Of a stretch of DNA of 48,936 nucleotides, positions 38,783-44,376 are shown piece after piece. Under the pieces are notes generated by a model, which was not told where the DNA came from, made no database searches, and was given only the letters and a program-made list of their open reading frames with translations. Origin of the DNA: a virus; IMG/VR virus record IMGVR_UViG_3300046010_005057, positions 1 to 48,936 of that record. One strand, 5' to 3'. How positions within the stretch are numbered: position 1 is the first letter of the stretch; each line of letters begins with the position of its first letter. The position numbers were made by a program, and so were the translations under genes.

Positions 38783-38858
38783 TGGTCCCTTAGAGGAGAA
38801 TTGAACTCCCCGTCATCCGCCTGACAAGCGGCTCCCGTCACCAGCTGGGTCCTAAGGG
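38783..38858 (-). tRNA. tRNA-Asp (GTC)
   Basis: Acceptor CCCTTAG/CTAAGGG, anticodon loop TTGTCAG, D-loop with GG, T-arm GGGAG-TTCAATT-CTCCT, CCA encoded. Confidence 0.88.
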
Positions 38859-38865
38859 TTAATGG

Positions 38866-38962
38866 TGGTGTGTCGTCAGTGGATTTGAACCACCCGGACT
38901 GCCGGCCTAAGAAGAGTCCTCAGTCTCTGCTTAGGCCGGCAGCCAGCACCAAGATACGACAC
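38866..38962 (-). tRNA. tRNA-like gene with extended anticodon arm (GAG?)
   Basis: Acceptor GTGTCGT/ACGACAC with A73 and CCA, canonical T-arm GGTGG-TTCAAAT-CCACT. The middle forms a 13-bp perfect stem CTGCCGGCCTAAG/CTTAGGCCGGCAG capped by AGAG/CTCT and the loop ACTGAGGA. If that loop is the anticodon loop, GAG (Leu) is presented at the end of an 18-bp arm. Confidence 0.5.
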
Positions 38963-38969
38963 ATAGTAT

Positions 38970-39605
38970 TTAGTCGTAGTACGGAATGGTCGAAGGCTTG
39001 GCCTTCTTGTCTCCCCAAACCGTGACATGATTGTATGGTTGGCCGCCGTGAAGACCTTTACCAGTGTGTGTAGTAACATGAATGCGACCGCCGTTGGCGT
39101 GCGTATATCTGTGCGACACTGCTGCTTTATCCCACGTGTCACCATTCGTTTCGTGTTCCCATCCATTAGACACTAGATGGTTGTGCAGACTTGCCAGATT
39201 TTTGTGGCTTATAGAATGCTCTAGACTTCTATGATCCGCGTAGGGGTTACTGGCGACGTAGCTTCTTTCCTTCTTTGCGCCAAAATGCTTAATGATAGCA
39301 TTCGAGACCTTTGCCGCATTATGGACAGTCGGAACCACAGCAGTCGTCTCAGCGAGGACTCGCTGAATGTATGCCACCCGCGATTCTTGAACCAGGTCTT
39401 TATGTGGAAGCACCGCCTTTTTTCCAGAATCAAAGGTTACATGATAGTGCCGACCGTACGCGTGCGAAACAATTTTTCCGCTGCCGTGCTGGTTGTGTCT
39501 AACTCGGTCACCGTGGTCGTACGCATAAAAAACTTGGTGTCTTTTCGTGCCCACTTCTCCAAAAGTGTCGGAAAATACGGCGCTCGGATTATATTCTTTA
39601 GGCAT
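38970..39605 (-). CDS. Late protein with Tudor/KOW-like module, 211 aa
   Basis: HGDRVRHNQHGSGKIVSHAYGRHYHVTFDSGKKAVL (about residues 30-65) is like the small barrel at the C-terminus of UvrD or in CarD. YIQRVLAETTAVV (about 79-91) could be a prohead-protease site (VLAE), and the C-terminal half is His-rich beta. Late box at 39631-39637. Possibly packaged in the head; enzymatic role not evident. Confidence 0.55.
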   Translation of the reverse strand: MPKEYNPSAVFSDTFGEVGTKRHQVFYAYDHGDRVRHNQHGSGKIVSHAYGRHYHVTFDSGKKAVLPHKDLVQESRVAYIQRVLAETTAVVPTVHNAAKVSNAIIKHFGAKKERSYVASNPYADHRSLEHSISHKNLASLHNHLVSNGWEHETNGDTWDKAAVSHRYTHANGGRIHVTTHTGKGLHGGQPYNHVTVWGDKKAKPSTIPYYD

Positions 39606-39630
39606 AGACCATCTCCATTATTATAGGAGT

Positions 39631-39637
39631 TATTTAT
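39631..39637 (-). promoter_or_regulatory. Late promoter box
   Basis: ATAAATA (minus strand), 25 bases before ATG 39605. A short CTCC/GGAG pairing with the SD is possible but weak. Confidence 0.6.
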
Positions 39638-39641
39638 TTTG

Positions 39642-39715
39642 AAGAGCACGACGGTGTCGATCCGTCTTCTCCGCGCTGAGAACGCGGTATCCTAGCCAGC
39701 GTAGACGAGTGCTCC
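39642..39715 (-). tRNA. tRNA-Glu (CTC)
   Basis: Acceptor GGAGCAC/GTGCTCT, anticodon arm CCGCG-TTCTCAG-CGCGG, T-arm GACGG-ATCGACA-CCGTC (T54 replaced by A). CCA not encoded. Confidence 0.82.
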
Positions 39716-39728
39716 AAACTCTATATAA

Positions 39729-39805
39729 TGGTGCCCATGGAGGGACTCGAACCCCCAACATCTAGGCTCTCGACCTAGCGACTCTACCAATTGGTCTACA
39801 TGGGC
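39729..39805 (-). tRNA. tRNA-Leu (GAG)
   Basis: Acceptor GCCCATG/CATGGGC, anticodon arm CTAGG-TCGAGAG-CCTAG (C33 instead of U33), T-loop TTCGAGT, CCA encoded; short variable loop. Confidence 0.82.
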
Positions 39806-39926
39806 ATGTAGCTTTCACAGAGTGAATTTATCTGTCCGTCCCATACTGGTGATTACCGATCAACCGCCTCGGGCGGCTATCGTATTAACCAGCGGTGACA
39901 ACAGAGTTCATTGACTCTGTGAACTG

Positions 39927-40015
39927 TGGCGGTGTAGGAGGGGGTCGATCCCTATGCCTTAGAGGCACCACCTGCTTTCCAAGCAGGGACGGAGGCCGCT
40001 CCGCTTCTCTACACC
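39927..40015 (-). tRNA. tRNA-Ser (GGA)
   Basis: Acceptor GGTGTAG/CTACACC, discriminator G, anticodon arm CCTGC-TTGGAAA-GCAGG, long variable arm, T-loop ATCGACC, CCA encoded. Confidence 0.9.
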
Positions 40016-40021
40016 ATATAG

Positions 40022-40110
40022 TGGAGGCAAGATGTGGTCTCGATCCACAGCCGCTTGAGCGACCCGACGGTTTAGCAAACCGCGTCAGCACCCCGGCTGA
40101 TTATCCTGCC
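40022..40110 (-). tRNA. tRNA-Ser (GCT)
   Basis: Acceptor GGCAGGA/TCTTGCC, anticodon loop TTGCTAA, long variable arm, T-arm TGTGG-ATCGAGA-CCACA, CCA encoded. Confidence 0.88.
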
Positions 40111-40114
40111 AAAT

Positions 40115-40198
40115 TGGCAGCGCGTAATGGACTCGAACCATCAACCTTTCGGTTGGCCGGGTTTTCAAGACCCGTTCGCACCCTGTGCGCTACACGCT
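40115..40198 (-). tRNA. tRNA-Ser (TGA)
   Basis: Acceptor AGCGTGT/ACGCGCT, discriminator G, anticodon arm CGGGT-CTTGAAA-ACCCG, variable arm AACC-GAAA-GGTT, T-loop TTCGAGT, CCA encoded. Confidence 0.92.
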
Positions 40199-40203
40199 AT
40201 GTT

Positions 40204-40440
40204 GTCCGAACTCTTTACTAGACCACGGTTCTTGTCCGAGTCACCTTCTTCCGAAGAAGTTAGGAGGCCAGTCGGGAGCCAATGTCCTTGCGGACAGTAT
40301 TCTCGTGGAGGGCAAGAGCTCTAAAGCAGACTCTCTCCACTGAGTTCCCCAGCAAAAGGATCAACACGCTGGTCACACTCGTCTTATCCGATACTTTGTT
40401 GGGCCACCTGATTTCTCAGCGCCTCGGAAGCAAAACTCCA
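40204..40440 (-). ncRNA. Structured noncoding stretch rich in stable tetraloops
   Basis: No ORF. Hairpins seen: TGTCC-GCAA-GGACA, CTTC-TTCG-GAAG, CTGA-GAAA-TCAG, GTGGAG/CTCCAC, CCAGC/GCTGG. Two GNRA loops and a UUCG loop within 240 nt suggest a folded RNA rather than spacer. Family unknown. Confidence 0.45.
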
Positions 40441-40511
40441 AATCCACGGGAGGAATCGAACCTCCATCTGGGCCTTGAACGACCCTGTCCTATCCATTAG
40501 ACGACGCGAAA
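40441..40511 (-). tRNA. tRNA, anticodon ambiguous (TTC Glu or TCA opal)
   Basis: Acceptor TTTCGCG/CGTGGAT, D-arm GTC...GAC with GG, T-arm GGAGG-TTCGATT-CCTCC. The anticodon arm GGGTC-GTTCAA-GGCCC has a 6-nt loop; keeping U33 gives TCA (reads UGA), another register gives TTC. CCA not encoded. Confidence 0.6.
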
Positions 40512-40671
40512 CAAGAGACTTTGACTAACCGTTGTCCAGACGGTCGATATGGGTCTCAAGGAAGTGAACGACTAGGTGGACCAGGGATCCTTGGGAGAAT
40601 CCCACCCCAACCGTTCAAGATAACAATGGACTTACCGGCTCAGCGCCGCGCCTTGAAAAAACAGACCCAAG
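40512..40671 (-). other. Noncoding spacer, no clear gene
   Basis: 160 bases without an ORF. Some local pairing (GGGA-TTC-TCCC, CCGT/ACGG), nothing identifiable. Confidence 0.4.
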
Positions 40672-40735
40672 AGAGGGACTCGAACCCTCTACCTAACCCC
40701 CGCCAAAGAGCTCTTTGCAGTTGGCGCTACACAGA
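40672..40735 (-). tRNA. tRNA-like remnant with canonical T-arm
   Basis: T-arm GAGGG-TTCGAGT-CCCTC is intact. The rest is a CGCCAA/TTGGCG helix with no convincing acceptor stem or anticodon. Probably a decayed tRNA gene. Confidence 0.35.
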
Positions 40736-40752
40736 CTCAGTTCACCTGACTT

Positions 40753-40851
40753 CGGTCTTGCTTGATCCCATCGATGATCCGCGTGAGATCACCAAGGTTC
40801 CTGAAATATCGACGCCCTATAGAATAGGTCCGATGGGATCAAGTAAGACCG
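40753..40851 (-). repeat. 99-bp element with 21-bp inverted-repeat arms
   Basis: Arms 40753-40773 and 40831-40851 (CGGTCTTxCTTGATCCCATCG and its complement) match at 20 of 21 positions. Inside is a CCTAT/ATAGG hairpin. It lies about 20 bases after the start expected from the early promoter at 40876-40903. Possible small stable RNA or a mobile-element remnant. Confidence 0.6.
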
Positions 40852-40875
40852 ATGCTGTATCAGCATCATGAAGAT

Positions 40876-40903
40876 ATTCTATCACAACCAGCGGTGTTGT
40901 AAA
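40876..40903 (-). promoter_or_regulatory. Early promoter for noncoding/tRNA segment
   Basis: TTTACA (40903-40898), 16-nt spacer ending TGTGA, TAGAAT (40881-40876). Confidence 0.7.
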
Positions 40904-40923
40904 CTGCCTTCGTAGAAATTATT

Positions 40924-41000
40924 TGGCTTGGTGGCCGGATTCGAACCAGCATTTCTAGCCTCGTAATGGCTAGCGTCTTGCACAAATTAGACGACATCAA
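40924..41000 (-). tRNA. tRNA-Val (TAC), canonical T-arm
   Basis: T-arm GCTGG-TTCGAAT-CCGGC, D-arm GTCT...AGAC, anticodon arm TAGCC-ATTACGA-GGCTA (G37 unusual), CCA encoded. The acceptor has one A-C mismatch and an ambiguous discriminator register. Confidence 0.65.
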
Positions 41001-41004
41001 GATG

Positions 41005-41074
41005 GGAGCAGGGGCCAGAGTCGCGCTGACGGAGTTCGGGTTATGAGCCCAAATGGGATACTCATCCACCCTGC
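41005..41074 (-). tRNA. tRNA-Met (CAT), elbow-deviant, irregular T-arm
   Basis: Acceptor GCAGGGT/CCCCTGC, D-arm GGAT-GAGT-ATCC (tetraloop), anticodon arm TTGGG-CTCATAA-CCCGA. The T region has an AGCGCGA core with an imperfect stem. It may read AUG or, if modified, AUA. Confidence 0.55.
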
Positions 41075-41079
41075 ATAAT

Positions 41080-41150
41080 TGGGGGTCGACGAAGGTAACG
41101 CTCCTTCTCTAGGGATTTATGAGACCCCCGCCTAGTCTTCTAGGCCGACC
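41080..41150 (-). tRNA. tRNA-Met (CAT), elbow-deviant
   Basis: Acceptor GGTCGGC/GTCGACC, D-arm CTAG-AAGA-CTAG (tetraloop, no GG), anticodon arm GGGGT-CTCATAA-ATCCC, T-arm GAAGG-AGCGTTA-CCTTC, CCA encoded. Confidence 0.72.
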
Positions 41151-41151
41151 A

Positions 41152-41189
41152 GAGATGGAGACACAAGAGGTCGGAACCCCAGGTGTCTC
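41152..41189 (-). other. Acceptor/T-arm minihelix-like remnant
   Basis: GGAGACAC/GTGTCTCC enclosing GGGGTTCCGACCTC, which looks like an acceptor stem joined directly to a T-arm with the D and anticodon arms deleted. Confidence 0.35.
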
Positions 41190-41234
41190 CACCATAGTTA
41201 GTCAAACAAAATTGACGATGTCAAAGACCAAAAA

Positions 41235-41258
41235 AGCGGAAACCTTACGGTTCCCGCT
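41235..41258 (-). terminator. Intrinsic terminator
   Basis: AGCGGGAACC-GTAA-GGTTTCCGCT followed by TTTTTGG on the minus strand, downstream of the 46-residue gene. Confidence 0.75.
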
Positions 41259-41290
41259 TCTCTGAAGAAATTCAGATGTAGTGAGAACGC

Positions 41291-41431
41291 TTAGATTTTG
41301 GATCCTCCATCCGAAGATGGCTTGGAGGGCTTAAGACCGCCGACGGCCTGTTCGAGGCACGCACTGGTCATGGCAAGACGAAGATCGTCCCATCCTTCCA
41401 TAGACCAATAATGTGACTCTCGATGTGCCAA
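41291..41431 (-). CDS. Small protein, 46 aa, TTG start
   Basis: TTG 41431 lies four bases after AGGAGAG. Product (M)AHRESHYWSMEGWDDLRLAMTS... ends SSDGGSKI, then TAA 33 bases before a strong terminator. SD, stop and terminator together support a real gene. Function unknown. Confidence 0.55.
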   Translation of the reverse strand: MAHRESHYWSMEGWDDLRLAMTSACLEQAVGGLKPSKPSSDGGSKI

Positions 41432-41449
41432 GGCACTCTCCTATTAAAA

Positions 41450-41525
41450 TGGTACCATGTAACGGGATCGCACCGTTATCTTCGGGATTTCAAGCCGATG
41501 TGAGCCCTAGCTTCACCAACATGGT
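41450..41525 (-). tRNA. tRNA-Phe (GAA), TGCGATC T-loop
   Basis: Acceptor ACCATGT/ACATGGT, D-arm GTGA...TCAC with GGG, anticodon loop TTGAAAT (closing C-C mismatch), T-arm AACGG-TGCGATC-CCGTT, CCA encoded. Confidence 0.72.
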
Positions 41526-41526
41526 A

Positions 41527-41602
41527 TGGTCCTCCCGCAGGGATTTGAACCCCGATAAACGGATTATCGGTCCGCTGCTCTACCAGGTTGAGCTACGAGA
41601 GG
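41527..41602 (-). tRNA. tRNA-Ile (GAT)
   Basis: Acceptor CCTCTCG/CGGGAGG, anticodon arm GCGGA-CCGATAA-TCCGT (C33), T-arm CGGGG-TTCAAAT-CCCTG, CCA encoded. Confidence 0.85.
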
Positions 41603-41614
41603 ATGTTGTTTGAA

Positions 41615-41643
41615 CTTATATATCAGTCTCGCGGTGTTGTAAA
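41615..41643 (-). promoter_or_regulatory. Early promoter for tRNA-Ile/Phe group
   Basis: TTTACA (41643-41638), 17-nt spacer, TATAAG (41620-41615). Confidence 0.6.
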
Positions 41644-41647
41644 CACG

Positions 41648-41869
41648 TCATGGTTGAATTTTTTCCATTTTCAACCGAATGACCCGCTCAAGTGTAGCGA
41701 TAGTTGGGTCGGGAACCTTTTCGTTGTCGTTCTTTTTTCTGCCCGCTAGAATCCGAGCGACTTCGGTGACAGATACATCTGTCCATGCGACGAGCAGATC
41801 TCCATCCGAGGGAGGTCTCCCTAAAGGACGTGTGAAAAGAACGGGTACTTCGGTAAGGATAGCTCTCAT
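41648..41869 (-). CDS. Small hypothetical protein, 73 aa
   Basis: MRAILTEVPVLFTRPLGRPPSDGDLL..., ATG 41869 directly after the upstream TAA. VSVTEVARILAGRKK looks like a helix-turn-helix-type segment, not conclusive. Confidence 0.55.
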   Translation of the reverse strand: MRAILTEVPVLFTRPLGRPPSDGDLLVAWTDVSVTEVARILAGRKKNDNEKVPDPTIATLERVIRLKMEKIQP

Positions 41870-41962
41870 TTAGCCAGATGGTCCCTGGTGGCGCAGAAGC
41901 GGTGGATCGATAGGAACATCAATATTTTCCCTGGTTGTCTTACCACAGACGTACTTGTCCAT
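41870..41962 (-). CDS. Tiny ORF, 30 aa
   Basis: ATG 41962 overlaps the RNase H-like stop (TGATG) and its TAA abuts the next ATG. Reads MDKYVCGKTTRENIDVPIDP.... The tight coupling suggests translation; function unknown. Confidence 0.45.
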   Translation of the reverse strand: MDKYVCGKTTRENIDVPIDPPLLRHQGPSG

Positions 41963-42444
41963 CAGGCTGCCGCCTTTTGAGGAGCCGTGACCAGCTTGTT
42001 TCTCACTGCGTGGTCGGACGCGTGTGTAGCGGCCCACGAGTGTGGCTTGATCTTGGCTTCGACACCTGGAAGAGAACCACGGACGTAGCCCAGAGCTTCC
42101 TGGACGGCGACGTAGGACTTGTGCTTCGGGCTCTTGTTGAGGTCCAGGTGGACTTCCATGTAGCGATCTCCAGCAGCTTCTACGACACCGAGAGCGGCAG
42201 TTACGGCATAGGCGACCTCAGTCAACAGACGTTGCTTCATCGCGCCGTAGTCAGGAATGGTCTCACTGTGGTGGAACAGTCGAGCGCCCTTCTTCGAATC
42301 GATGTGAAGGACTACAACCGTCGAATAGCGCGCGTACCAGATGCCGTCCTTCTTGAAACGGATCGAATCGCACCCGATGTAAACGGATGATTCCTTGCTG
42401 GAGGCTCTGATGGCCTCTATAGCTTCGTCTAGCATCTCTTGCAT
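41962..42444 (-). CDS. RNase H-like protein (YkuK/DUF458-like)
   Basis: Start set at ATG 42444 behind GAGGAG. SSVYIGCDSIRF (about residue 20) supplies the first Asp, then YSTVVVLHI, FHHSETIPDYG and MKQRLLTEVAYAV. MEVHLDLNKSPKHKS holds a further Asp, and the tail is SWAATHASDHAV. This is the layout of YkuK-type RNase H-like proteins; nuclease activity is unproven. Confidence 0.7.
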   Translation of the reverse strand: MQEMLDEAIEAIRASSKESSVYIGCDSIRFKKDGIWYARYSTVVVLHIDSKKGARLFHHSETIPDYGAMKQRLLTEVAYAVTAALGVVEAAGDRYMEVHLDLNKSPKHKSYVAVQEALGYVRGSLPGVEAKIKPHSWAATHASDHAVRNKLVTAPQKAAA

Positions 42445-42454
42445 AGCAGACTCC

Positions 42455-42658
42455 TCAGTCCACGGAAAACCCTTTGGTCTTCCAAAAATCGTAATAGCCT
42501 TCTTGGTAGACCTCGGCCTCGGCAGAACTGTCGAGGTGGTCAGCAAAGAAGTTGGTGTCGTACGGCTCTAGGTCATTCCACTCACTTACAGCGAAATACC
42601 AGCCATCTTCGTAGATAGCCTGGCGAAGAGCCGACTCGAATTTTATTTCAGGCGCCAT
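42455..42658 (-). CDS. Small acidic aromatic-rich protein, 67 aa
   Basis: MAPEIKFESALRQAIYEDGWYFAVSEWND... It overlaps the upstream gene by 16 bp. No family recognised. Confidence 0.55.
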   Translation of the reverse strand: MAPEIKFESALRQAIYEDGWYFAVSEWNDLEPYDTNFFADHLDSSAEAEVYQEGYYDFWKTKGFSVD

Positions 42659-42825
42659 AGGCCGTTTCTTTTTTCGACTTCGTCAAAACCGATCCAATGA
42701 TAACCGTTTGGTGCACGTGTTCTGAAACACCTACGATCTAAATCAATAGTTTCGACCTTACAGGCATTCCAAACTATTTCATCATCGACGGCAGGGACAT
42801 CATCTGTGACACGGTCGTCAGTCAT
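42643..42825 (-). CDS. Small hypothetical protein, 60 aa
   Basis: MTDDRVTDDVPAVDDEIVW...: acidic N-terminus, then GYHWIGFDEVEKRNGLW. Unknown function. Confidence 0.5.
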   Translation of the reverse strand: MTDDRVTDDVPAVDDEIVWNACKVETIDLDRRCFRTRAPNGYHWIGFDEVEKRNGLWRLK

Positions 42826-42833
42826 TGTAAGTC

Positions 42834-43016
42834 CTATAGATTCGAGCCTTGACGACCCTGAGTGGTATCCAGGACAATCTGGTAGCCGTCCGAGGAAGGA
42901 AACTTCGCGCTGAGTTCAGTGACTCTGGTGTTCGCGTAGTCTTTATTGGTAGTCTCTTCAGTGTGGATGGCGGTCTCAGCCAGCTCGTCCGACACAATAA
43001 TACGAAAACGTTCCAA
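42834..43016 (-). CDS. Small hypothetical protein, 60 aa
   Basis: MERFRIIVSDELAETAIHTEE..., first gene after the early promoter at 43043-43070, SD GGAGAGA. Unknown function. Confidence 0.6.
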   Translation of the reverse strand: MERFRIIVSDELAETAIHTEETTNKDYANTRVTELSAKFPSSDGYQIVLDTTQGRQGSNL

Positions 43017-43042
43017 GAAGTCTCTCCTCTTCAGTTAAGACC

Positions 43043-43070
43043 ATACTATCATATCTTATCGATATGTAAA
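43043..43070 (-). promoter_or_regulatory. Early promoter
   Basis: TTTACA (43070-43065), 16-nt spacer ending TATGA, TAGTAT (43048-43043). Confidence 0.7.
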
Positions 43071-43090
43071 CAAATAATTTCACGCAAAAG

Positions 43091-43119
43091 AAAAGGGCCC
43101 CAGCTTTCGCCAGGGCCCT
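43091..43119 (-). terminator. Intrinsic terminator after SPFH gene
   Basis: AGGGCCC / GGGCCCT stem with a TGGCGAAAGCTG loop, then TTTTCTTTT on the minus strand. Confidence 0.85.
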
Positions 43120-43142
43120 CGCTTTTAGATCGTGGAGATCGA

Positions 43143-44045
43143 CTACCGGTTTCTAGCGTAGGAGTCGATCAGCGTAGGACTGGCGCCGATGACGCAGACC
43201 GTAGCATTCCGCGGGCAGAGACCTTTGGACTTCTCGACCTCCTTCAAAGCCAGGAGTTCAGGGTTTCGACGGATGGAGTCGCCCAGGGCGTCGTTGGCTT
43301 TGGCGTCGTAGACGGCCTGAGCTTCACGCTTCTTGCCTTCGGCGATGGTAGCCGCGAGTTCAGCGTCCTTCTTGCGAGCGTCGGTCTGGGCCCTCAGAGC
43401 ACCGGTGATCGACTGAACGATGTCCTCAGGCAGAGCCGGCGGAGAAGCCCAGAGAAGATCTCCATCGAAGATGATCCCTTCTTTCTCGAACTTCCTGGTG
43501 ACCACCGCGGTGACTCGTTTGGCGAGATCGCGGCCGCCGTCAGTGTAGAGCTCTTGTGTGGAGTACTCGACACCGGTGAAGTTCAGAGTGTTCTGGATTT
43601 CACGAGCGACAGGACCGTAGACGACATCATCGAGGACGTAGCCGTCTTCACCACCCTTGCCGGTGATCGAACCACGGTACTTGCGGACGATGTCGTCTGC
43701 CTTGGAGGGATCGATGCGGATGTTGGCGGTCAGACAGGCGGTGACCAGGACCTTGTCTTCGTTGATGAAACGGAAGCACGGCGGATTGACGCGCTCACCG
43801 TTCACCTTGGCGCCGTTCCAGGTGTAGGTCTGCATCGTGGTCGGGAACTTCACGATGTAGCGATAGGAGAACGGATGGTTGAAGTAACGACCCGTGGTGA
43901 TCTCGGTCTCCTGGACGCCGGCTTGATCACCGATTTCCTTGACTTCGACCGCAGCTTCGAAAGCCTTGATCGGTTGACCACAGGCGGCCAGACTGAGGGA
44001 CATGACCGCGAAAACCGCGGCGATTCCGATTCGTTTCAAATTCAT
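43143..44045 (-). CDS. SPFH/Band 7-like lipoprotein
   Basis: 300 residues. The signal peptide ends in lipobox SLAAC (about residue 22), so it is lipidated. Then a Band 7-type domain (about 45-210: KFPTTMQTYTWNGAKVNGERV, DKVLVTACLTANIRIDPSKA, YGPVAREIQNTL) and a long alanine/charged helix (about 220-270), as in prohibitin/HflK-like proteins. It would form a membrane scaffold, perhaps tuning host protease or envelope. It sits beside a two-TM protein. Confidence 0.75.
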   Translation of the reverse strand: MNLKRIGIAAVFAVMSLSLAACGQPIKAFEAAVEVKEIGDQAGVQETEITTGRYFNHPFSYRYIVKFPTTMQTYTWNGAKVNGERVNPPCFRFINEDKVLVTACLTANIRIDPSKADDIVRKYRGSITGKGGEDGYVLDDVVYGPVAREIQNTLNFTGVEYSTQELYTDGGRDLAKRVTAVVTRKFEKEGIIFDGDLLWASPPALPEDIVQSITGALRAQTDARKKDAELAATIAEGKKREAQAVYDAKANDALGDSIRRNPELLALKEVEKSKGLCPRNATVCVIGASPTLIDSYARNR

Positions 44046-44079
44046 GTAGCTTTTCTCTCTCTCTGTTGAACGCGTTGAA

Positions 44080-44364
44080 CTAGAACTGGGTGGAAACGGA
44101 CTTCGTCAGCGACTTCACAGTGCCGATGATCATGACGACCCAGAAGGCCCACCAGACGAAGACGAAGATGATGGCGAGGGTCGACCTCGCATTCAGAAGC
44201 ATTCCGCCGCCGTTAACCATGGTGATGACCATGAGGATCAGAGCGACGATGCGAGTGGCGTAGCTGGCAAGGCTATGGCCCGACCAGAAAGTCTTGAAGC
44301 GAGCGACAAGACTCGGCTTTTTCGTGCTGAGGACCACAATGGGCCCTTCAGTTTCTGTGGACAC
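44080..44364 (-). CDS. Two-TM membrane protein, 94 aa
   Basis: TM helices TRIVALILMVITMVNGGGML and LAIIFVFVWWAFWVVMIIG after a polar N-terminus. In the SPFH operon; may partner it. Confidence 0.65.
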   Translation of the reverse strand: MSTETEGPIVVLSTKKPSLVARFKTFWSGHSLASYATRIVALILMVITMVNGGGMLLNARSTLAIIFVFVWWAFWVVMIIGTVKSLTKSVSTQF

Positions 44365-44376
44365 TACGGTTCCTTT

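Noticed and set aside
28990-41602. CRISPR array in the repeat-rich tRNA region
   Set aside because: The recurring blocks (GGTTCGA, GGAGCGTTACC) are T-arms of tRNAs, with irregular spacing and no direct repeats with unique spacers.
42849-44069. 406-residue plus-strand open frame opposite the SPFH gene
   Set aside because: No SD, and the minus strand carries a lipoprotein with signal peptide, Band 7 domain, terminator and promoter. The plus frame is a codon-bias shadow.
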